Below, piece by piece: positions 53,419-59,413 of a stretch of 59,413 bases of DNA. A program made the position numbers and the translations under genes. Source of the stretch: an uncultured Nitrospina sp. Lineage in GTDB: Bacteria > Nitrospinota > Nitrospinia > Nitrospinales > VA-1. Each line of letters opens with the position of its first letter. The stretch's first letter is position 1. The notes beneath the pieces are model-generated. The model made no database searches. It had not been told where the DNA came from and saw nothing but the letters and a program-made list of their open reading frames with translations. Location: assembly GCA_937891765.1 (NCBI GenBank), contig CALAGQ010000006.1:1-59413 (forward strand), in the 5' to 3' direction.

Positions 53419-54019
53419 AATCTGCGGCATGACGCAATTGAAGGATGCGGTGTTTGCTGCCGAAGAGGGGGCCGATGCGGTCGGTTTTATTTTCTATAAA
53501 CAGAGTCCGCGGTCGGTTACGATGAAGGTAGTTCGGGAAATTGTTTTAAAACTGCCGCCTTTTGTCGACACGGTCGGGGTTTTTGTTAATGAGTCCGCCG
53601 ACAAAGTGAACAAGATTGCCGATTATTGTGGGCTGGATATGGTGCAGTTACATGGTGAAGAGTCTCCTGGCTTTTGCCGGAAAATTCACCGGCGTGTGAT
53701 CAAGGCGTTTCGGATTAAGGACCTTCAGTCCATCAAACAATTGGAAAAGTATTCTGTCGCCGGGTTTCTGCTGGACACGTTTTCCGATGAACTGCATGGC
53801 GGTACGGGCAAAACGTTTGACTGGAATCTGGCTCTTCCGGCAAAGAAAATAGGGCCGGTCATCATGGCAGGGGGATTAACGCCACGCAATATTCGGCAGG
53901 CGGTCAATCAGGTTCGCCCTTACGGGGTGGATGTGTGTTCAGGGGTGGAAAAATCGCCAGGCATTAAGGACCCTGAAAAGGTTCGTGCGTTTCTGGCAAA
54001 TATCAGGAGACAATCATGA
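53396..54019 (+). CDS. trpF: phosphoribosylanthranilate isomerase
   Basis: This 207-residue TIM barrel has the opening VKICGMT with catalytic cysteine, the QLHGEE block and catalytic aspartate in [19 protein letters not shown], and GVDVCSGVE. It overlaps trpC by 23 bases in another frame. Confidence 0.96.
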   Translation: MNPQTKVKICGMTQLKDAVFAAEEGADAVGFIFYKQSPRSVTMKVVREIVLKLPPFVDTVGVFVNESADKVNKIADYCGLDMVQLHGEESPGFCRKIHRRVIKAFRIKDLQSIKQLEKYSVAGFLLDTFSDELHGGTGKTFDWNLALPAKKIGPVIMAGGLTPRNIRQAVNQVRPYGVDVCSGVEKSPGIKDPEKVRAFLANIRRQS

Positions 54020-55215
54020 AGTCGCATAAGCTGCCGGATTCCAGTGGGCATTTTGGGAAATTTGGAGGCAAGTACGTCATTGAAACTCTGATGCCCGCTC
54101 TGAAAGAGTTGGAGCAGGTTTATGAAGAAGCCCGAAACGATCCACAATTTAAAAAGGATCTCGACTATTACCTGAAACACTATGTCGGGCGTCCTACCTC
54201 ACTTTATTTTGCCGAGCGTCTCACCGAGCATCTTGGTGGTGCGAAAATTTATTTAAAACGTGAAGACCTGACTCATACCGGCGCACATAAAATCAATAAC
54301 ACCATTGGTAGCGCTTTGTTGGCTCAAAGGATGGGTAAAAAACGAGTGATCGCCGAAACCGGAGCCGGACAACATGGCGTGGCTACAGCGACCGCCGCTT
54401 CCTTGTTTGGACTGGAGTGCGAGGTCTTCATGGGTGAAGAGGATATGCGCAGGCAGGCCCTCAACGTATTCCGTATGCGACTATTGGGTGCGACGGTCAC
54501 TCCCGTCACCGGTGGAACGCGAACGCTCAAAGACGCCACCAGCGAAGCTATCCGCAACTGGATCACCACCGTTGAAAGCACACATTATATTATTGGTTCC
54601 GTAGTCGGGCCGCATCCTTATCCGATGATCGTCCGGGATTTTCAAAAAGTGATCGGCGAGGAATCCAGAGAACAAATAATGGAAATGGAAGGCCGACTGC
54701 CCGACATCTGCGTAGCCTGTGTCGGAGGCGGGAGTAACTCGATGGGACTGTTTTATCCCTTCCTGGAAAATGAAGAAGTCGGTTTGATCGGTGTCGAAGC
54801 TGCGGGCCTCGGAATTGACACGGACAAACACGGTGCTTCCCTCACCAAAGGTTCTCCAGGTGTTCTGCATGGCATGATGAGTTATCTCCTGCATGATGAC
54901 GATGGGCAGGTGACCGAGGCCCATTCGATTTCGGCAGGATTGGACTATCCCGGTGTAGGTTGCGAGCACAGCCATCTAAGAGAAACGGGCCGGGCGCAAT
55001 ATGTCCCGATCAGTGATGCGGAAGCGATGGAGGGTTTTAAATTGCTTTCACAGCTTGAAGGTATTATTCCGGCGCTGGAGTCGGCACACGCTATCGCGCA
55101 TGTGATGAAAATGGCACCTGGCATGAAAAAAGATCAGGTTATTCTGGTTTGTCTTTCAGGCCGGGGCGATAAAGACGTGAACCAGGTGGCGGATATGATG
55201 GGAGTTTCTTTGTGA
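54016..55215 (+). CDS. trpB: tryptophan synthase beta chain
   Basis: This 399-residue PLP enzyme joins indole and serine. The PLP lysine is K92 in [33 protein letters not shown] and the C-terminal SGRGDKD are intact. It is of the TrpB1 type. It overlaps trpF by four bases. Confidence 0.98.
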   Translation: MKSHKLPDSSGHFGKFGGKYVIETLMPALKELEQVYEEARNDPQFKKDLDYYLKHYVGRPTSLYFAERLTEHLGGAKIYLKREDLTHTGAHKINNTIGSALLAQRMGKKRVIAETGAGQHGVATATAASLFGLECEVFMGEEDMRRQALNVFRMRLLGATVTPVTGGTRTLKDATSEAIRNWITTVESTHYIIGSVVGPHPYPMIVRDFQKVIGEESREQIMEMEGRLPDICVACVGGGSNSMGLFYPFLENEEVGLIGVEAAGLGIDTDKHGASLTKGSPGVLHGMMSYLLHDDDGQVTEAHSISAGLDYPGVGCEHSHLRETGRAQYVPISDAEAMEGFKLLSQLEGIIPALESAHAIAHVMKMAPGMKKDQVILVCLSGRGDKDVNQVADMMGVSL

Positions 55216-56009
55216 GTCGGATAGATGACCGATTTAAAAGGTTAAATGGTAATAAAGCCCTGGTGGCTTTTTTTACGGCTGGTGACCCGGACCTGTCCGC
55301 ATCCAAAGAAATTTTTTCTGTGATCGAGAAAAGTGGTGCCGATATCATTGAGATAGGTGTCCCATTTTCCGATCCCTTGGCAGATGGCCCCGTCATTCAG
55401 GCCTCTGCGCATCGTTCCTTGCAAAATGGCACCACACTGAAAAAAATTATCGCGTTGGTGAAAGATATCCGGAGTCAATCGCAATTGCCGATTGTTTTGA
55501 TGAGCAGTTTTAATCCCATTTTCGTTTATGGTCAGAAAGAGTTTGTTGAAGATGCAGTCAACGCGGGAGTGGATGGGGTGATTCTGCCCGATCTTCCACC
55601 GGAAGAAGCCGAGGAGTTTTTAGGGTTCGCGAATGAAAAAAAGCTCGATATGATTTTTCTTCTGGCGCCCACCAGCACTCCGGATCGAATCCAGATGATT
55701 GGCGAGGTGAGCAAAGGTTTCATCTATTATGTTTCTCTGACCGGAACAACAGGAACAAAAGAAGCGCTTGCTAAAAACCTGAAAGAGAAAGTTTCTGCCA
55801 TCAAAAGTAAAGTAAAGTTGCCGGTGTTGGTCGGGTTTGGCATCTCCGGGCCGGAACAGGCTAAAGAAGCCGGGCAATGCTCAGATGGAGTCATCATAGG
55901 CAGCGCCATCGTCAAGTTGATCGAGTCCCATCCCGAACCGGTCGAGCGTGATAAGCGTATTGCTGAATTTATATCTGGCATTAAAGCAGCTCTCACTAAC
56001 AGTTCCTGA
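55212..56009 (+). CDS. trpA: tryptophan synthase alpha chain
   Basis: This 265-residue TIM barrel cleaves indole-glycerol phosphate to indole, which is channelled to TrpB. Catalytic E47 ([10 protein letters not shown]) and D58 (DPLADGP) are present, with GFGIS late. It uses a GTG start overlapping the trpB stop (GTGA), which keeps coupling tight. Confidence 0.97.
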   Translation: MSRIDDRFKRLNGNKALVAFFTAGDPDLSASKEIFSVIEKSGADIIEIGVPFSDPLADGPVIQASAHRSLQNGTTLKKIIALVKDIRSQSQLPIVLMSSFNPIFVYGQKEFVEDAVNAGVDGVILPDLPPEEAEEFLGFANEKKLDMIFLLAPTSTPDRIQMIGEVSKGFIYYVSLTGTTGTKEALAKNLKEKVSAIKSKVKLPVLVGFGISGPEQAKEAGQCSDGVIIGSAIVKLIESHPEPVERDKRIAEFISGIKAALTNSS

Positions 56010-56011
56010 TC

Positions 56012-56028
56012 TGGAGGAGTTGCCTCCA
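56012..56028 (+). promoter_or_regulatory. Shine-Dalgarno-sequestering hairpin before the glycosyltransferase
   Basis: TGGAGG (56012-56017) pairs perfectly with CCTCCA (56023-56028) around AGTTG. The arm includes the ribosome site GGAGG and the other arm touches the ATG, so the hairpin would block initiation unless opened. Confidence 0.5.
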
Positions 56029-56711
56029 TGTTTTCCCGCATTTCCGTCATCATTCCCGCTTTCAATGAAGAGCAGTCTATCGGATTGGTCCTCGGCGCCC
56101 TGCCGCAAGACCAGATTCATGAAGTTATTGTGGTTGATAACAATTCCACCGATAACACCGCCCGGGTTGCGATTGAAAAAGGCGCGCGGATGGTCGAGGA
56201 AAAACGCCGAGGCTATGGTTCTGCCTGCCTGAAGGGAATTTCTGAATTGGACAATCCGCATATCGTGGTGTTTGTGGATGGGGATTTCAGCGACTACCCA
56301 GAAGAAATTGTGCAATTGGTGACACCGATAGAATCCGGCGAGGTGGATTTTGTTCTGGGTAGCCGGATGATACTTCCCGAAAGTCGACAGGCATTGTTAC
56401 CGCAATCGCGTTATGGCAACCAACTGGCTGTGTTTTTGATACGCCTGTTTTTCCGCCATCAGTATACTGATCTTGGCCCGTTCCGCGCCATCCGCTACGA
56501 ATCGCTGAAATCTCTCGACATGCAGGATACCAACTTCGGCTGGACGGTGGAGATGCAGATCAAGGCCGTACAAAAAGGATTGCGTATTCTGGAAGTTCCC
56601 GTGAAGTATCGCGAGCGGATCGGTGTTTCCAAGATCACCGGCACCTTCTCCGGCACCATCAAAGCCGGCACAAAAATCATTTACACCATCTTCAAGTATT
56701 TGTTAACTTGA
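56028..56711 (+). CDS. family 2 glycosyltransferase
   Basis: This 227-residue soluble GT-A enzyme has SVIIPAFNEEQSIG at the start, VVDNNSTDNTA, and the metal-binding D84-G-D86 in VFVDGDFSDYPEE. LGSRM and LGPFRAIR follow. It resembles polyprenol-phosphate sugar transferases of the DPM1-like type but lacks membrane helices. The acceptor is unknown. It starts 18 bases after trpA and may be the tail gene of the trp operon. Confidence 0.88.
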   Translation: MFSRISVIIPAFNEEQSIGLVLGALPQDQIHEVIVVDNNSTDNTARVAIEKGARMVEEKRRGYGSACLKGISELDNPHIVVFVDGDFSDYPEEIVQLVTPIESGEVDFVLGSRMILPESRQALLPQSRYGNQLAVFLIRLFFRHQYTDLGPFRAIRYESLKSLDMQDTNFGWTVEMQIKAVQKGLRILEVPVKYRERIGVSKITGTFSGTIKAGTKIIYTIFKYLLT

Positions 56712-56821
56712 CTCTGCCCCCGCCGGACTGATTGAGGGATATGCTATATGGAAAACGTTATTCCCTTATGGTTCTCAGTTATTTGTCAGTTGACAATCCT
56801 TCACCTATAAAAAATAAGGAT

Positions 56822-56842
56822 GGGTCTATCACAGAAAGACCC
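56822..56842 (-). terminator. terminator candidate of the adhesin gene
   Basis: GGGTCT...AGACCC forms a 6-bp stem just beyond the adhesin stop on the minus strand, followed after seven bases by a T-run (complement of the AAAAAATAAGG at 56810-56820). Confidence 0.45.
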
Positions 56843-56859
56843 GAAAAAAATCATAAAAT

Positions 56860-59040
56860 TTATCGAGAGGCAGGACCAACGGCTTGTAGTATATCAGCCG
56901 AACCCGCATTAGCTGACGCCGCCTGAGAATCTTTCATGTCACCAATAAATTCCATGGCGAACCCGGTGGTGACCTGTTCCGTAACCACCGTCCCCCAAAA
57001 AGACAGCATGGTGATATCGCGGAAACCGTCTCCTGTATCTCCGTTAACGCCGGTTAAGGTGTTAGGACGTGTTGCAACAGAATTGACCCGTATATGACCG
57101 TGAGCAAAATTTTTGGTCCCGACAATGAACTCCGCTCCAGGAAAATTTGCTTTGTTAAGGTTAGGGTGGTTGGTTCTGACTATGAACACTCTTTTTGTCG
57201 TTCCTGAGTCAATGGTAAAGCTTTGAGCTGTGGCGAAGGTTGAAGAACTGTCAGACTGAAGTGTGTGTATGGTTAACCCAATTTGCGAAGCCATACCTGA
57301 AAGTGAAGTGTGTGACACCGCAATGAAGGTGTAGGACTCTGCATCCGACTGCCAATAAGGAGAAATAACAATTGTAGCACTGCTGTTGTTGGTGATAGTG
57401 GTAATAAAAACAAAAAATGTACTCCCTGAAACCGCAGTAAAATTTGTTGATGTCCCTTTTTCTATTTCAATCGTGTTGGAACTTTCTCCAAAATCTCCTG
57501 CGGTACTGACCACGACGGTTCCACTGGTGGCATTTATATTAAAGCTCTCGCTGGTATTGGATTTGGCATCAACAACGTTGCCACTTATCGAGGTGAGCGA
57601 GATGGCAGTATCAGAAGTGCTTGAGGAGCTCAGGGCACCCAGAGTAATGTTCTCGTCAGCGCTGAGCAGGATGGTTCCGGAACCGCTGTTAAAAGAAGTT
57701 CCTGAGGTCATAATGATTGCTCCACCTGAACCTGCGTCATTGGTACCGTCTGAGTCGGCTCTCACTATGATATTCCCAGAAGTGGCTGAGAGGTTGCCCG
57801 TATCAGTAAAGATAATATCGTCATCCGCATCCAGGGTAATACTGGTTGCTGTTAAGGCATTTGAAACATTAAGTGAGAAACCACCTGCCACGTCAACAGT
57901 AAGGGCACCACCATCCAAAGTGACTTTATTGCTCAAGGTTGTTGCGCCAGTAGTGGTCAAGGTCAAATCTCCGTCCAGGACACCTGATGCATGTTCGGCC
58001 AGGTCGATACCTGTACTGCCGTTGTCAAAAGTCACGTCACCACCGGTACCGCTGGTAGCAAAGGTTACAGCTCCGGTGAGGGCGTTGGAAGTATTGTCCA
58101 GCGTGATGGGTTGGTCTGTTCCGCTACTTGAAAAACTTGATGTTCCCGTTACCGTGAGTGCGGCCGATTGAGTGATGGCCCCTCCACTTGTCACAGCAAG
58201 ATTTCCGTTGACCGTATGACCGGCAACTGCGATGGCCGCAGTGGTTTGAAGTGAGAGGTTTCCTTCGGTGACGAATGCCGCTAGATTGATTCCTGTTAAT
58301 CCATTGTTCAACGCGATGTTCGCCAGGTTTGAACCCCCCGTTTGCGTGGTGAATGTGATGGCTCCGGTGAGGGCGTGGGAACTGTCCAACGTGATCGATT
58401 TATCATTGGCATCTGTGATAAACGTTGAAGTACCCCCAACGGTAATCACCCCGCTATCGGTGATGGCTTCGCCTGCTCTTGCCGATAAATTTTGTCCAGC
58501 AGTCACCGTTCCCAGGTTCAAGGCAGTTATTCCGTTATCGATGGTCACATCGCCCGTTCCGCTTGTAGAAGCACTCACAGCACCGGCAAAAGAGTTTGTT
58601 GTCGTGCTGAGGGTGATGGATTGATTGGCCGTGTCCGTTGTGAAGCTAGATGTTCCCGTTACCGTGAGCGCGGCCGACTGGGTAATGGCGCCACTGCTGG
58701 TGACGGAAAGATCCCCGTTGACCGTATGGCCGGCAACAGCAATCGCCGCATTTGTTTGAAGAGTCAAATTCCCTTCGGTGGTAAAGGCGGACAGGTCGAT
58801 CGTGGTGGAGCCGTTGTTCAAGGTGATGTCAGCCCCGTTAGTTCCTCCTGTTGTCTGGGTGGTGAAGGTGACTGCTCCGGTAATGGCGTTAGAACTGTCT
58901 AGGGTTATGGACTTATCATCCACATCTGTCGTAAAGTCCGCCGTGCCGGTTACCGTAATCACGCCGCTGTCGGTGATCACATCGCCAGACGTGACATTCA
59001 GGTTTCCCGTAACGCCGACCGTTCCCAGATCGAGAGCCCG
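56860..59040 (-). pseudogene. large repeat adhesin (filamentous-haemagglutinin-like), 5' end removed by IS
   Basis: The open frame of about 725 codons is rich in Thr, Ser, Gly and Ala with beta-helix-like repeats: ITDSGVITV, SITLDSS, GAVTFTTQT, AIAVAGHTVNG. This is the pattern of filamentous-haemagglutinin/cyanobacterial-type surface beta-helix proteins. Two units of about 170 residues are near-identical tandem copies. The C-terminal 200 residues are non-repetitive. There is no signal peptide or start: the repeat pattern continues upstream to about 59037 (ALDLGTVGVTGN) and is then replaced by IS end sequence with an in-frame TAG at 59065-59067. The 5' part must lie beyond the IS, outside the window, or be lost. 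Confidence 0.8.
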
Positions 59041-59413
59041 GAATGTGTCAATGACTTTGAGACACTAAACGTGATTAATTAGTGTACTTTTCCAAACTTT
59101 TTTCATGTTCTGGTGGATTGATCCAGACCGCCGTTGGCAAGGGTGCGGGCTCTGGAATCTTTCTCACGAACCGTTCGGGATGTGCCGCATATGCTTCGCG
59201 TAAAATGATCTTCCTCTGCTCCCGCATTTCTTTCGCTCGGCCGTAATGCACCGCTTCGGGCGTGAACAATCCAATCCCCGAATGCCTGTGTTCTTTGTTG
59301 TACCAATCAAAAAAATTATGACTATAAGCTCTCGCGTCTTGAATGCAACCGAATCTATCCGGAAACTCGGGCCGATATTTTAAAGTCTTAAATTGCGATT
59401 CTGAAAACGGGTT
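59041..59413 (-). mobile_element. IS3-family insertion sequence, right part only
   Basis: The element runs off the right edge. Its inner end, read on the minus strand after the transposase stop, is TGTCTCAAAGTCATTGACAC, the probable terminal inverted repeat. The exact boundary with the adhesin is near 59040, and the other end and target duplication are outside the window. Confidence 0.75.
59075..59413 (-). CDS. IS3-family transposase OrfB (integrase core), C-terminal part
   Basis: The open frame continues to the window edge; 112 C-terminal residues are visible. They contain NPFSESQFKTLKYRPEFP, whose glutamate is the third residue of the DDE catalytic triad, then FFDWYNKEHRHSGIGLFTPEA, the hallmark end of IS3-type integrases. 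The first two catalytic aspartates and OrfA lie outside the window. A shorter reading from 59269 is only an internal start. It cuts and rejoins the IS ends. Confidence 0.88.
   Translation of the reverse strand, partial: NPFSESQFKTLKYRPEFPDRFGCIQDARAYSHNFFDWYNKEHRHSGIGLFTPEAVHYGRAKEMREQRKIILREAYAAHPERFVRKIPEPAPLPTAVWINPPEHEKSLEKYTN

Noticed and set aside
57386..58171. 261-codon plus-strand frame in the adhesin
   Set aside because: It is antisense to the repetitive adhesin; its valine/proline-rich text mirrors the repeat.
56860..59040. CRISPR-like array from the regular repeats
   Set aside because: The repeats are long, coding and diverged, with no short identical repeats or unique spacers.

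Overview
The window reads as chromosomal DNA of a free-living Gram-negative bacterium, most likely a Nitrospina-like (Nitrospinota) or Nitrospirota-type organism. That placement is inference. It rests on a PCP_red/chlorite-dismutase-family fusion, a moxR-DUF58-bat operon, the ilvN-ilvC-psd-pssA gene order and class 1B PyrD. No rRNA or marker gene is present to settle it. There is no prophage, CRISPR array or plasmid function. The only clear mobile element is an IS3-type transposase cut off by the right edge.

Layout: 1-0.6 kb, initiator tRNA and a 2[4Fe-4S] ferredoxin. 0.9-8.8 kb, scattered single genes: a large solute-binding protein, a frameshifted HNH endonuclease, a TPR protein, rocD, the PCP_red-Cld fusion and a DsbA-like protein. 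9-13 kb, a leftward run ilvN-ilvC-psd-pssA-accD. 13-25 kb, housekeeping genes (nth, rph, pyrD, alr) mixed with a bactofilin-TPR fusion, a Na/Ca exchanger, a SPOR protein, a propeller protein and a SUMF1-like lipoprotein. 24.3-29.9 kb, an unusual leftward operon: MotB with a long cytoplasmic coiled coil, a class I adenylate cyclase-like protein, MotA and a pentapeptide-repeat protein. 30-33.5 kb, AmpG-like permease, YqiA-like hydrolase, PhoB-like regulator and XRE regulator. 46.1 to 33.5 kb, a long leftward Bat (aerotolerance-type) cluster followed by a BI-1 protein, a YdeP-type molybdoenzyme and a POTRA protein. 46.5-49.4 kb, an LRR protein and two tandem propeller paralogues. 49.5-56 kb, a complete trpEGDCFBA operon with a terminator-like hairpin in front. 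56-59.4 kb, a glycosyltransferase and a giant repeat adhesin interrupted by the IS.

The most novel signal is a dispersed family of modular intergenic repeats of roughly 30-220 bp, with about a dozen copies or fragments. Many carry a core resembling CACTNGGCGTGGGGCCAAT, a GCAATNGCTTTAT module and a TCTCGGCTTAAT module, and several are imperfect inverted repeats. Copies sit flush against, or actually supply, the stop codons of rocD, dsbA, the TPR gene, the Cld-family gene, accD, the SPOR gene, nth and the first propeller gene. Second in interest is the MotB/cyclase/MotA/pentapeptide operon, which suggests a stator linked to cyclic-nucleotide signalling.
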